In this document: piece after piece, positions 16,702-26,243 of the stretch
Layout of the letters: every line of letters begins with the position of its first letter
Position numbering within the stretch: position 1 is the first letter of the stretch
Source: an uncultured candidate division Zixibacteria bacterium
GTDB lineage: Bacteria > Zixibacteria > MSB-5A5 > SM1-73
Assembly: GCA_903908285.1 (NCBI GenBank)
Contig: CAIVRH010000048.1
Span: 1 to 64,000, forward strand
Length of the DNA: 64,000 nucleotides
Reading direction: 5' to 3'
The notes under the pieces: model-generated
Told to the model about the DNA's origin: nothing
The model's input: the letters and a program-made list of their open reading frames with translations, nothing else
The model's database searches: none
Position numbers and translations under genes: made by a program

Positions 16702-17046
16702 ATGGAAAAGATGATATCCATTTGCGGGCTGACCTGTTCCGAATGTCCGGCGTTAATCGCCACACAGAAAAACGATGACGAGGAAAGAAGAAAAGTTGCA
16801 GAAACCTGGTCCAAGGAATTCAAAGCCGATCTAAAGCCAGAAGATATCAACTGTATGGGCTGTATTGTAGATTCGGATAAACTTTTCAATTACTGCAAAA
16901 TCTGCGAGATCAGGAAATGCGGAAAAGGAAAAAAGGTAAAGAATTGCGCATATTGCGAGGAATATGCCTGTGACAAGCTCTCGGAATTTTTCAAGATGGC
17001 GCCGATAGCGAAAACCAATTTAGATGAAATCAGAAAGAATCGTTGA
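16702..17046 (+). CDS. DUF3795 cysteine-rich protein
   Basis: 114 residues beginning MISICGLTCSECPA, the DUF3795 signature. About 11 cysteines follow in pairs (CMGC, CKICEIRKC, CAYCEEYAC), suggesting two zinc or iron-sulphur sites. The family is widespread in anaerobes and of unknown function. The start is supported by AAAGGAG 5 nt upstream. It ends 7 bp from the convergent gene at 17054. Confidence 0.85.
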   Translation: MEKMISICGLTCSECPALIATQKNDDEERRKVAETWSKEFKADLKPEDINCMGCIVDSDKLFNYCKICEIRKCGKGKKVKNCAYCEEYACDKLSEFFKMAPIAKTNLDEIRKNR

Positions 17047-17053
17047 TTCAATA

Positions 17054-18175
17054 TTATAGACAGGATATGATTTCCCCCTGTAAACTATGATATTCCTTAT
17101 ATAGATTACAGGTCAGACAGGAATGAACCGGAAATACAAACACAAAATCTGCCACATCGATTTCGTTAAAGAGTTCATTATCAACCGAGACTATACCATG
17201 CTCCTGTGTTAAGGAAACCACAGGAGCATTTTTATTGATAGGGCCAAATGTACCATTTTGAAAACTGGTCAAGTATCCGAATATCTGCTTTCTATTTCTA
17301 TCAAGCATGTTTGCATTCGAAAGATGAACTGCTCCCCCATATATGACTATTTGATTTCTATCCTTATATTTCCCAACCACGGGACAGGCAACTGCAACCG
17401 CAATCTCATTTTCGGCACATGAACCGAGCTTTTCCTGCATCAGGTCATAGAAAACGAAGTTGCCCGGCCTGATTTCATCCACACCAGTAAAATCATCTGC
17501 AAGACTGCAGGTTGGTGTATCACCTACAGAAATTTCGCAGGACTCAATTCCGATATCCTCTATATAATCTTTGGCTGACAACATTCTAGATACTGTCTCT
17601 TCATGTATCTTGCGGATCCCATCCAATGATTTTGCTCTGTAACTATGTCCGGCATGGGTAAGCAATCCATGGAAATCAAGCAGGGGAGAGGTCCTTATCT
17701 TTTCACCAAGTGACTGTAGAGTATCAAAATCTTCCCACGATACACCTGTTCTGTGATATCCGGTATCGATTTTTATCCACATTCCCACCTGATACTTTAG
17801 TTGCTGATTCAATATGGAGAGGATCTGTTCCGAATCAACCAGCAGATTGAGCTTGATCCTACCTGCCAGTTCGTTGATATTATTTATCTCCAGTAAATTT
17901 GTGATGAAGGCAACGGTAATATCCGACCAACCGTGTTTGGCAAAATACATTGCCATATCAAGGGAAGAGACTGTGATTGCTGTCACACCAAAGTCTCTGA
18001 ACCAATTGCCGATTTCCACAGACTGGTGGGTCTTGAAATGGGGCCGGAATCTAACACCAGCGGTCTTAGCCTTATTGGCCATTTTGTCTATGTTGCTAAG
18101 CACCCTATTTTTGTCAAGTAATAAGGATGGTTTAGAAATTCCAAATGACTTGAGAAGTTCATTTATTTCGTGCAT
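17054..18175 (-). CDS. D-serine dehydratase / D-threonine aldolase-like PLP enzyme
   Basis: 373 residues of the alanine-racemase N-terminal-fold family that includes eukaryotic-type D-serine dehydratase and D-threonine aldolase. The PLP-binding Lys48 is in RPHFKTHQS. GDTPTCS (218-224) is the phosphate-binding loop. EHG (325-327) and H351-S-C353 in FPVHSCLT match the zinc-binding C-terminal domain, which supports a metal-dependent D-amino-acid lyase or dehydratase. The exact substrate (D-Ser, D-Thr or another 3-hydroxy-D-amino acid) cannot be read from the sequence. It is followed upstream by a GNAT gene on the same strand, 28 bp away. Confidence 0.85.
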   Translation of the reverse strand: MHEINELLKSFGISKPSLLLDKNRVLSNIDKMANKAKTAGVRFRPHFKTHQSVEIGNWFRDFGVTAITVSSLDMAMYFAKHGWSDITVAFITNLLEINNINELAGRIKLNLLVDSEQILSILNQQLKYQVGMWIKIDTGYHRTGVSWEDFDTLQSLGEKIRTSPLLDFHGLLTHAGHSYRAKSLDGIRKIHEETVSRMLSAKDYIEDIGIESCEISVGDTPTCSLADDFTGVDEIRPGNFVFYDLMQEKLGSCAENEIAVAVACPVVGKYKDRNQIVIYGGAVHLSNANMLDRNRKQIFGYLTSFQNGTFGPINKNAPVVSLTQEHGIVSVDNELFNEIDVADFVFVFPVHSCLTCNLYKEYHSLQGEIISCL

Positions 18176-18203
18176 CAGTTATCTACTTCTGAATCGAATG
18201 ATC

Positions 18204-18782
18204 CTAACCGCTTTGCTTGTCCATGACCTTTTTCACATAAACAGACTCAAACTCCTCTGCCAGAATATCCATCAAAATGATATCATATTTCTTATCGCCT
18301 ATGATTCTGGCTTGTCTTCTTCGTCCGATCTCCTTAAAGCCGACTTTCTTATAACAGTTCACTCCCCGCTGGTTATATGAGAACACCCCGAGCATGATGC
18401 TATTAAGGTTAAGTAGATTGAATCCGTAATCGAGTATCAGCTTGGTTGCTTCCTGGCCATATCCCTTATTCCAATAGCTTTTATCTCCGATGGAAATCCC
18501 GAACATGGCTTTTCTATCGACCCGGTCTACTACAAAAAGCGCACAATGCCCGATCATGGTATCCGTTTGAAGATCGATTATAACGAAAACATGATCTTGC
18601 TTCTTTATGACATCCGCTATGATCTCTTTCTCCTTGTCTAAAGAATAAAGCATATATGCTTCATCTCCCAACGGAAGTGCCACTTCCATATCGTTGTCCC
18701 ATTCTGTCCATTTCTCCGCATCCTCAATACTGCAAGGGGAGAGGTAACATTTCTTTCCGATTAGTTTTTTATAATGTGCCAT
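18204..18782 (-). CDS. GNAT-family N-acetyltransferase (RimJ/RimL-like)
   Basis: 192 residues. The fold is recognisable from ISIGDKSYWNKGYGQEAT (acetyl-CoA pyrophosphate loop, Q/RxxGxG/A type) and LNLNSIMLGVFSYNQRGVNCYKKVGF (beta5-alpha4 with the NxxxxxxYxKxGF signature). Substrate unknown. It probably shares a transcript with the downstream D-amino-acid enzyme. ATG start at 18780-18782 without a strong ribosome-binding site. Confidence 0.85.
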   Translation of the reverse strand: MAHYKKLIGKKCYLSPCSIEDAEKWTEWDNDMEVALPLGDEAYMLYSLDKEKEIIADVIKKQDHVFVIIDLQTDTMIGHCALFVVDRVDRKAMFGISIGDKSYWNKGYGQEATKLILDYGFNLLNLNSIMLGVFSYNQRGVNCYKKVGFKEIGRRRQARIIGDKKYDIILMDILAEEFESVYVKKVMDKQSG

Positions 18783-18922
18783 AATTCACTCCATTTTCTG
18801 TTGTTCTTAAAACAACTATAATCTCTTGTAGGGCAGGCACCCTGCGTACCCGGATATTGTATCTCTTTGGGGTTTAATTTATCAAGACCGTAAACGAGGT
18901 GTGAGCGATAATTGTCCTTTAG

Positions 18923-19369
18923 CTACTTCTTAGTGATTGCAAGATATGCCCCAAATATTCGTTTCGAAACATCAAATTGGTTCCCGAACCAAGCAATCAA
19001 GTTCATTTCCTCGTCTATCCATTTTAATCGTTTCTCTTCTTCCATGTTCCCCGCTTCAGTCAAACTCGTATGTCGCATTAAATCGACACCCTTGTTATAA
19101 AGCTCTTCCAAATGCTCTTTTACATCATTTCCAAAAAGAAACTCTTTGTCCTTGCAATTCCTAAGGAATTTAACTAACTCTTCCCTCGAAACGTTTGCGT
19201 TTTGCATTATCAAAGACAAGAACTCCATAGATGCTAAATAGACTGGATATCTTCTATCATACAAATCCAATCGCCAACGTCTTTTTGCTAACAAATACTG
19301 GAAAACAAGAATTGAAGCTGTTATTACAGCTATTGCAGGTGTTAGTAAACCTGAAAGGGTTTGAATCAT
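18923..19369 (-). CDS. Uncharacterised single-pass membrane protein
   Basis: 148 residues from the ATG at 19367-19369, chosen because AAGGAGG lies 9 nt upstream; an upstream in-frame start has no such site. One N-terminal transmembrane helix (about 10-30) precedes KRRWRLDLYDRRYPVYLASMEF. That is the characteristic motif of a common family of small membrane proteins whose soluble helical part starts with LDLYDRRY. The rest is a charged helical domain. Function unknown. Confidence 0.65.
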   Translation of the reverse strand: MIQTLSGLLTPAIAVITASILVFQYLLAKRRWRLDLYDRRYPVYLASMEFLSLIMQNANVSREELVKFLRNCKDKEFLFGNDVKEHLEELYNKGVDLMRHTSLTEAGNMEEEKRLKWIDEEMNLIAWFGNQFDVSKRIFGAYLAITKK

Positions 19370-19428
19370 TTTTATAAACCTCCTTAGAACAAATCTGTAG
19401 AACCTGACACAACATGAACATTTCAATA

Positions 19429-21069
19429 TCAGGACTCCAGCATTTGCTCCCTGACCATTTGAACCGGTATGGTACCATAACTTAAGAGCTGATTGTGAAA
19501 TTTCTTTAAGTTAAAAGCCTTGCCTTTCAGTTTTCTGTAATCGCTCCGTAATTTTAAAATCTCAATTTTACCCATAATATAGGTCATCGGTTGGGTGGGA
19601 GTGTAGGTGTATCTCTTCACTTCGGCAATGGCGTTGGTCTTTTCCAATTTTGCCACCTTTACCAGCTTATCCACTGCTTGGTTGAAACTCATCTTGTGAG
19701 TATGTATACTGACATCAATCACCACCCGGCAGGCTCGCCACAACTGATCTTTCAACTGGAGCAATCGGGTTTCCGGTTTGGTATAAAAACCTTGCTCATA
19801 CATCAGTTCTTCACAATAGAGCGCCCAGCCTTCGGCAAAAAGCGAGGTACCGTATTGTCTCCTCACCTTTGATTTGACCCGGTTGGAATACACCAATTGA
19901 AGATGATGCCCGGGATAAGCCTCGTGCAAGGCGGTCAATACGATCCCATAAGTATCATGTCCTTGTAGTTGTTCCTCTTGTTGTTTGAGGGGTAGTTTTT
20001 CGTTTACCGGAGTCACCTAGAAAAATCCCTCCTGCTTTTTCTCAAACGGTGCCGGTGCCATGTAAGCGGCGTAAGGAATGATATTCCTTTTGAAAATTGG
20101 GGTTTCTATCATAGCCAGAGTCTCTCCTTTGGGAATGGTCACCAAGTCCTTTTTCTTGACAAAATCACGGGCTCTGGTCATCTCCTTCTCATAAAACCCC
20201 ACTAGATTAGTTTTGGAGGGATGCTTCTTTTTCAAATCATCCACTATATCAACCCAGATCTTCCGGGGATTTATTTTTCTCGCTACTTCCTTCATTTCTG
20301 CCTGAGTCTGCTGGACGATCCGGCTACCGATAGATAATAAGTCATCGGTGGTGTAGGGGAGCTGATGATGAACCGACAAGAGAAATTCAAAATGCTCCAT
20401 GCCTATTCCGAATTGTCCTTTGGCACGGGGAAGGATTTGGTTTTTGAGGAATTTCTCATAACCATCAAAAGCGATGAGGGCTTTTTGATTAGCCGTAAGA
20501 ATTTCCTTTTTGAGACGAGGTACTTTTTCGGCAAAACGGGGTATCATCTGCTTGAAAAATTCCTTGCCACTGAGTGTGATTTCCAGTGCAATTTGAACCC
20601 AGATTCTGGGGATATTTCTTCCCTTAGTCAAGTTCTTTTTACCCTCATTGATAAAACGGGGAACCTGTTTCAATCTTCCCAGTACGCATTTCATCCTTCG
20701 CTCCAAGGGAGCAAAATCCCGCAGGAGCATGATGTAGCAGCCAAGCAAAGCCCCTTCCGGATATGTTTGGGGAAGCCTTTCGTACCAGTGTATCTTATTC
20801 TCTTCGGTAATCTCCACCTTCAGAGCATTCTGCAGCATTTTCCAATCCATCTGTTCATCCTGGGAGAGCTTTGATTTTCCCGAGGAGAATTTATCAATTT
20901 TGCTTAAATATTCTTTTAACTTCTTGAAGTATTGTCGCCGTGAACCAGGATCGGTCCTATCCAACTGGTCATCGTATTGGTGAATCCCTAGATAAGTTGC
21001 TTCTATCGGGTTGTTTTTCCAATGGAATTCCAGGATTTCATCTACCAGCCGGTTAAATTCTTGGTTCAT
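19429..21069 (-). pseudogene. DUF885 family protein (putative zinc peptidase), interrupted by one in-frame TAG
   Basis: The frame is continuous over about 547 codons except for TAG at 20017-20019. The N-terminal part ends ...EKKQEGFF and the C-terminal part resumes VTPVNEKLP with no gap, in the same frame. In relatives the interrupted position usually carries an aromatic residue. The DUF885 signature HEAYPGHHLQ and the motif EGWALYCEELMYEQGFY lie after the stop, so the truncated product would lack the presumed metal site. There are no other lesions. The start is the ATG at 21067-21069 behind GGGAGGG. It is a recent nonsense mutation, an assembly error or a readthrough gene; other genes here end in TAG, so general TAG reassignment is unlikely. 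Confidence 0.85.
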
Positions 21070-21206
21070 TTGATACCCTCCCACAATTTGATTTTATTCA
21101 CCTAATTCAATTTGATCTTCAATAATATAGATAAACTATTTAATATTCCATAGATTTGCATCCTGGATTATCTTAGAGTCAGCTTCTATAATTATCTATC
21201 ATAAGG

Positions 21207-21235
21207 ATAGTAATAACTTCGTTATTCTTTGTCAA
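21207..21235 (-). promoter_or_regulatory. Promoter candidate for the DUF885 gene
   Basis: Minus strand: perfect -35 TTGACA (21230-21235), -10 TACTAT (21207-21212), 17-bp spacer. The leader would be about 130 nt. The 21070-21370 gap is an AT-rich divergent promoter region. Confidence 0.5.
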
Positions 21236-21276
21236 GTATGTTTCTCTTTGATTTAGTGAATCCCTATAATGAACTC

Positions 21277-21330
21277 TTGACAAGAAGAAACGTATTAATA
21301 AATTGTTGCTCGGTAACTGTTTGTTATAAT
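21277..21330 (+). promoter_or_regulatory. Promoter region for the aspartyl protease gene
   Basis: Two overlapping possibilities: TTGACA (21277-21282) with TAAATT (21299-21304) at 16 bp, and TTGTTG (21303-21308) with a perfect TATAAT (21325-21330) at 16 bp. The ATG follows at 21371 with GAGGAGG upstream. Confidence 0.5.
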
Positions 21331-21370
21331 AATGCAAAGCAGGTTGCACCGTCATTAGAGGAGGTATAAG

Positions 21371-23212
21371 ATGAAAAGATATATTGTGGTATTGGGAATT
21401 GGTATATTGGGGCTTTTAATTTGGATAAATTATAGCTTTGGTTCGAACTTAGACGAGATTTTGAAGAAACATACGGAAGCCTTGGGCGGTAAAGAAAATC
21501 TTATGAAGGTTAAGACACAATACGGAGAAGCAAAGTTGAAAGTGGGTGGGTTAGAAGGAAAGTCTAGGATATGGTGGAAAGAATCGGTCGGGATGAGGCA
21601 AGAAGCGGATTTCTCCATCTTTAAGCAGCTTATGGTGTGTGATGCCCAAAATTGCTGGATGAAAGACCAGAATGAAAAAGTCAGAGAACTGGTAGGATAC
21701 GAGAAAGAAAAAATGTATCAGGAGCTTTACTTCGAAACCTATACTTATCTATTCCCGGAAAGGGGTAAAGGAGTCATAAAGCTTAACGGCGAAGCCGAAA
21801 ACGGTAAATACTATGTCGTGGAAATTACCCCGGAAGACGGGGAACCCAGGAAACTTTTCATCAACCGCTCAACTTATTTAATCGACAAGTACGAAGAACC
21901 AATGGACGAGGAGACAGTCACGGTATTTTTAAGCGATTATCGTGCCATCGACGGTATCATGATCCCTTTCCAGGCACGCCAAACCACCGGCAAACCACAA
22001 TATGATATCTTTATTGAGACCGAGCAGGTGTTGATAAATCCCCCGTTGAGTGATACGCTCTTTTCCAAGCCGAGTGAGGGTGGAAAGGATTACAGATTTA
22101 ATGCTAATGCTGCATATACCAAAATTCCATTTGAGCTAATCAGTAATCATATATACCTGAGAGTGAAAGTCAACGACTCCCCCTCTTTGAGTTTTATTCT
22201 TGATACCGGGGCCGGTGCCAACTGCCTGGATTTGGATTTAGCCCAAAAACTGGGAATCCAGACCACCGGGAAAGTGGAAGCTAAAGGAGTGGGAGGCTCG
22301 GCGGATGCCTCATTCCTACAGGTGGACTCAATCCAGGTAGGCGATTTGACCCTCCTGGATCAAAAGATGGCATCAATTCAATTAAGCTCGCTAGGCAAAT
22401 TTGACGGAATGGAGATTGATGGGATATTAGGCTATGATTTCCTCAACCGATTCGTAGTCGGGATCGATTACGAAAAACATGTGCTTACCATATGGGAGCC
22501 GGATAGTTTTACCTACGCCGGTACTGGCGAAAGGATACCGATTACCATAGAGGGGAACACACCCCAATTGACCGCCAAGATTGATGGAGAATATGAAGCT
22601 GCTTTCCGGATTGATACCGGCAGCAGAAGCAGTCTGGATTTACATGCTCCCTTTGTCCGGGAACATGATATATTAAAAACATATCCGAAATACATAGAAG
22701 CCCCCGGAGGTTTTGGAGTAGGTGGATCAAGTAAAGTTGCGATAGGAAGAATTAAAAGTTTACAGATCGGCAAATCAGTCATCTCCTCACCCGTTTGTGG
22801 TTTTTCCCTGGCGGATGAAGGGGCATTTGCCACCACTAAAAGTGCCGGAAACATAGGTGGCGGAATCCTTAAAAGATTTGTGGTTATTTTCGATTATTCC
22901 CATAACCAGATGATCCTGGAGAAAAATTCGAGCTTTGTTTTGCCAGACATATATAATCTCAGCGGTCTGGTATTAACGGAAGAGGAGGGGATGATTAAGG
23001 TATATGAGGTGGTTAAGAATTCCCCGGCGGAAAAAGCAAAGATAAAAGCCGGAGACCAGATTCTTTCAATTAATGACATTCCTGCCTCTAATTATTCATT
23101 ACAGCAGGTCAGAGACACCTTAAACCAGAAAAGCGGTACCAAGATAACCTTGGTGATAAAAAGCATGGGAAAGACTAAAAGAGCTAAAATGATCCTTAAG
23201 GAATTGATCTAA
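21371..23212 (+). CDS. Exported two-lobed retropepsin-like aspartyl protease with C-terminal PDZ domain
   Basis: 613 residues. An N-terminal hydrophobic segment (about 4-23) exports or anchors it. Residues ~25-235 look like an outer-membrane-lipoprotein/LolA-type beta domain, similar to those in zinc-protease-associated proteins. Two aspartyl-protease lobes follow: Asp278-Thr-Gly (LDTGAGANC) with GILGYDFLNR (351-360), and Asp415-Thr-Gly (IDTGSRSSL) with GNIGGGILKRF (493-503). Each has the DTG and the later hydrophobic-Gly motif. A PDZ domain occupies about 530-605 (SGLVL, VVKNSPAEKAKIKAGDQI). Single-chain bacterial proteins with both catalytic Asp residues can act like pepsin. Substrate unknown; probably periplasmic. 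Confidence 0.85.
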   Translation: MKRYIVVLGIGILGLLIWINYSFGSNLDEILKKHTEALGGKENLMKVKTQYGEAKLKVGGLEGKSRIWWKESVGMRQEADFSIFKQLMVCDAQNCWMKDQNEKVRELVGYEKEKMYQELYFETYTYLFPERGKGVIKLNGEAENGKYYVVEITPEDGEPRKLFINRSTYLIDKYEEPMDEETVTVFLSDYRAIDGIMIPFQARQTTGKPQYDIFIETEQVLINPPLSDTLFSKPSEGGKDYRFNANAAYTKIPFELISNHIYLRVKVNDSPSLSFILDTGAGANCLDLDLAQKLGIQTTGKVEAKGVGGSADASFLQVDSIQVGDLTLLDQKMASIQLSSLGKFDGMEIDGILGYDFLNRFVVGIDYEKHVLTIWEPDSFTYAGTGERIPITIEGNTPQLTAKIDGEYEAAFRIDTGSRSSLDLHAPFVREHDILKTYPKYIEAPGGFGVGGSSKVAIGRIKSLQIGKSVISSPVCGFSLADEGAFATTKSAGNIGGGILKRFVVIFDYSHNQMILEKNSSFVLPDIYNLSGLVLTEEEGMIKVYEVVKNSPAEKAKIKAGDQILSINDIPASNYSLQQVRDTLNQKSGTKITLVIKSMGKTKRAKMILKELI

Positions 23213-23500
23213 TGCTAGTTGCTGACGGATAACTTAACAGCCTTATAACTGGTAAGTTACGTTATTCCCTGTTTATTTTCTCCTCTATGTTACATGCTGT
23301 CAGAGCAAACGGATACTACCAGATAAAGAGGGATTATATCTTTCAGGGGTGCAAATCCTTTCGCAGTTTTTTGCGTAAATCACGTTTTCAGGCATCTGAC
23401 CGGATAGCCAACTTTTCTCCGGATACCCTTACCCCCTTTAAAAAACGGAAAATGGAAAAAGGATTGCATAAAAAAAGAAATAATTTATTGCAAAATCTGC

Positions 23501-23529
23501 TTGACAAGCAGTTGGGGAACGAATATAAT
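23501..23529 (+). promoter_or_regulatory. Consensus sigma-70 promoter upstream of the outer-membrane protein gene
   Basis: TTGACA (23501-23506), 17-bp spacer and TATAAT (23524-23529): an exact consensus promoter. Transcription would begin near 23536, giving a leader of about 78 nt. The rest of 23213-23613 shows no credible gene; the open frame at 23287-23577 overlaps this promoter and has no recognisable domain. Confidence 0.85.
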
Positions 23530-23613
23530 TCATACTCGATTTTGAGTTTAAACCTCGAACGAGGTGAGTTTCGTTAAAATGGAAATCTAACATCAATCAA
23601 GGAGTAAGATAAA

Positions 23614-25296
23614 ATGAGGTCAAAGCTTTTAGTTCTAGCATCATTGTTTTTATTGTTTTTCTCCGTCTATGCCTGGGGTGAACAGAATTTCGGTCCAGAC
23701 GTGGAGACGGATACGACCAACTATTTCACCATACAGAATTTCTTTCTTTCTCCATTACAGCTAACCGATTACAATTTTTTGGGTGGAGGAGCGCGAGCCC
23801 GGGCGATGGGAGGAGCTTATCTGGGTATTTCCAATGATCCTAGTGCTGCTTCTTGGAATCCAGCCGGACTTTCGCAGATAGAAAAATCTCAAATGTTACT
23901 TAATTTCAGTTCATATATGTACCGAAGTGATATTGCCTCGTCTGCAAACGGTTTAAACTTTAATTACAGTGACAAGCTGAAACAGGACAAAAACTCCATT
24001 TCTTTTGCCAGTATTGCCATCCCCTTTAAGATCCGGGAAAAGGAGTTGGTGGGGAGTGTGCTTTTCCAGAAATTGGCAGACATCTATAAAGAAAACAGGT
24101 ACTATTTTATCGCCGATATGGCCTTTATCTTGAACCCTGAGGAAACCGGATATGATATCCTTTACAATTATCCGATGGGTCCTATAATCGAAAAAACTAC
24201 GGGGAGCTTAAACAGCGTAAACATCTCCTTTGCCGGAAAAGCTTATAAAACTCTCTCTTTAGGTTTGGGAGTGAATATTTATGGCGGAAACTTCACTAGC
24301 GATGCAAGTTACTTTCGGCCAATGGTTTCCATCTTTTCCATTTCCGGGAATGCGATCCTAATGAATGACACTACCGGCCTTAACGGTTACGGTTATAGAT
24401 TCCGTCCCCATATCAAAAGCGATTATTCCGGCGCCAACTTAACTTTTGGGACTATGTATAAGTTAAACCGTTTTAGTTTGGGAGCAGTAATAAAAACCCC
24501 CTTTACCTTAAAAGAGAAAATAGATGCAAAGCTATATACAGATGTAATCGAAGATGGGGTGCTTCTCGAAACCGCATCAATTCTGGCATCTCCATTCTTT
24601 TACACGGACCGCAAGTGGAAAATGCCTCTCATGATCGGAGTGGGGGGAGCATATCAACTGAGCGCATTAACCTTGTCTGCCGACTTGGAATATAGAGGTT
24701 ACTCCAAAACCGAGGTTACCTACCGGAGAAATATCGCCGATCCTTCAGATGTACAAATCACCAGCGGCGGATATGTTACCAACAAATGGTGGGGCAAGGA
24801 AGGCAACACACCACCCGCCGTTGCCAGTTTGAGCTGGCGAAATGTAACCCAATTCCGTATCGGTGGCGAATACATGGTTAACACTAGATACGGGAAAATA
24901 CCTTTAAGAGCTGGTTTCAGAAACGATCCCCAGCCCTATACCGCTCAGGTAGATCCAAGTGATATCTATTTAAGAATGGATATGTACGTTAGCGGTAGCG
25001 ACACGGGATATTCGCCCGCTTTTATTCAATCCAACAACGGGACGAAACAGGGATCGTGGATAAACGGGAATATTATATCCTTGGGAACTGGTGTGGCCTG
25101 GACCCAGATAAAACTGGACATTACTTTTGAATATGCTAGCTATCCCGATGTAAAAAAAGCAACCTCAACGGATTGGATTACTTTTGACCGGGGTAATAGA
25201 GTACTCCAAGAATCTTTCTTGAAACATACTTTTTCAACTGAAGAAACCAAAAATCATTATTCTCGCATCATGGTTAGTTTTACCGGCTCTTTCTAA
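23614..25296 (+). CDS. Outer-membrane beta-barrel protein, FadL/OmpP1/PorV-like
   Basis: 560 residues with a signal peptide (about 1-22, ending YAWGEQ). The conserved start of this family is visible at about 57-92: GGGARARAMGGAYLGI, then SNDPSAASWNPAGL. Alternating amphipathic strands follow to the end, which is VSFTGSF with a C-terminal Phe as expected for BAM-inserted barrels. Related proteins transport hydrophobic compounds (FadL) or act in type IX secretion (PorV/PorQ); which applies here is not clear. SD is AAGGAG. A strong promoter precedes and a terminator follows, so it is a highly expressed single-gene unit. Confidence 0.85.
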   Translation: MRSKLLVLASLFLLFFSVYAWGEQNFGPDVETDTTNYFTIQNFFLSPLQLTDYNFLGGGARARAMGGAYLGISNDPSAASWNPAGLSQIEKSQMLLNFSSYMYRSDIASSANGLNFNYSDKLKQDKNSISFASIAIPFKIREKELVGSVLFQKLADIYKENRYYFIADMAFILNPEETGYDILYNYPMGPIIEKTTGSLNSVNISFAGKAYKTLSLGLGVNIYGGNFTSDASYFRPMVSIFSISGNAILMNDTTGLNGYGYRFRPHIKSDYSGANLTFGTMYKLNRFSLGAVIKTPFTLKEKIDAKLYTDVIEDGVLLETASILASPFFYTDRKWKMPLMIGVGGAYQLSALTLSADLEYRGYSKTEVTYRRNIADPSDVQITSGGYVTNKWWGKEGNTPPAVASLSWRNVTQFRIGGEYMVNTRYGKIPLRAGFRNDPQPYTAQVDPSDIYLRMDMYVSGSDTGYSPAFIQSNNGTKQGSWINGNIISLGTGVAWTQIKLDITFEYASYPDVKKATSTDWITFDRGNRVLQESFLKHTFSTEETKNHYSRIMVSFTGSF

Positions 25297-25315
25297 AAAC
25301 GAAGGGAAATATGGA

Positions 25316-25361
25316 AAGCGAAGTCCCCGCTCGAGGACGGGATGAGGACTTCGCTTTTTTT
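25316..25361 (+). terminator. Rho-independent terminator after the outer-membrane protein gene
   Basis: AGCGAAGTCC (25317-25326) pairs with GGACTTCGCT (25346-25355), with an inner CCCG/CGGG pairing and a run of seven T directly after. It is about 20 nt beyond the stop codon. Confidence 0.92.
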
Positions 25362-25546
25362 ATGGTAAACACCAGGATCGTTCACCCATCATTGAGTGAG
25401 GATTACCTTAAATCTTTTATGAATCTTCTTGCTTTAAAGTTATTTTATTTTTAACTTCTTAAAGTCAGATTGAAGGATGAAAGAAACACTTGATCATATT
25501 CTTCAGAATATAATTATCTAAGTTTCAACCAAAAAGGAGAGTACCA

Positions 25547-26212
25547 ATGAGCCCGCATAGAATAACCAAAAAGGAAATCAAGGAAGATAAATTCGTTACC
25601 TTTACTTTGAAGTTAAATGAATTGATTCGAGAACACTTAAATCTGGTGTTGATGGTGGCAGGAGGAGTGATTTTGGTAGGGGTAATAATATTCTTTGTTT
25701 TTTCCTCTAAAAGTAAGAGAGAAAGAAATGCTGCAGAACTACTGGGTAAAGCGGGAATGGAACTCCAAACCGGAGATCTGGGAAATGCTACCGGTAATCT
25801 GCAAACAGTGATCAACCAATACCAGGGCACGGAAAGTGCCGAGCGAGCCATATTTCTATTAGCTTCGGCCTATTATTATGCCAGAGATTATAACCAGGCT
25901 CAATCCTATTTTGAAAAATATTTAAGTGCTTCCAAAAAAGATCCGATCGCAGCAGCCGCCGCTCAAGCAGGAATTGCAGACTGCCATATGCAAAGAGTAA
26001 ATTTCCTCCTAGCGGGAGAAAATTATCTCCAGGCGGTTTCATTGAATCCTGGCGGCTTCTTGTCTCCGCAATACCTAAAAGAAGCAGCTGATGCTTATCT
26101 TAAAGCGGATCAAAAGGATAAAGCCCGAGAGATTTTAAATAGAATAATCAAGGATTATCCCAGTTCCCAGGAGGTTTACCAGGCGAAGATGCGACTATCG
26201 GAAGACCTCTGA
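25547..26212 (+). CDS. Membrane-anchored TPR protein (YfgM-like)
   Basis: 221 residues. A cytoplasmic N-terminus of about 32 residues is followed by one transmembrane helix (VLMVAGGVILVGVIIFFVF, about 34-52). An extracytoplasmic region then has at least three TPR-like repeats (GNATGNLQTVINQY, NQAQSYFEKYLSA, DKAREILNRIIKDYP). The layout matches YfgM, a SecYEG/PpiD-associated chaperone partner, although the sequence alone does not prove that role. SD AAAGGAGAG precedes the ATG. It is followed 31 bp later by the GH57 gene. Confidence 0.75.
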   Translation: MSPHRITKKEIKEDKFVTFTLKLNELIREHLNLVLMVAGGVILVGVIIFFVFSSKSKRERNAAELLGKAGMELQTGDLGNATGNLQTVINQYQGTESAERAIFLLASAYYYARDYNQAQSYFEKYLSASKKDPIAAAAAQAGIADCHMQRVNFLLAGENYLQAVSLNPGGFLSPQYLKEAADAYLKADQKDKAREILNRIIKDYPSSQEVYQAKMRLSEDL

Positions 26213-26243
26213 TTGGTATGAGCGCATATATTAAAGAAAGATT

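Noticed and set aside
18830-18850. Palindrome around GCAGGCACCCTGC as a terminator for the GNAT gene or its neighbour
   Set aside because: The stem is only 5 bp and no T-run follows in the direction of either gene; it looks like a common short intergenic repeat.
20017-20019. TAG in the DUF885 gene as an encoded pyrrolysine or a recoded sense codon
   Set aside because: Several other genes use TAG as a normal stop (rimP, HU, histidine kinase), and the position is aromatic in the family; a mutation or error is simpler.
23287-23577. Open frame of 96 codons before the outer-membrane protein gene
   Set aside because: It contains the exact-consensus promoter at 23501-23529 near its end, has no SD and no domain, and its codon pattern is not protein-like.
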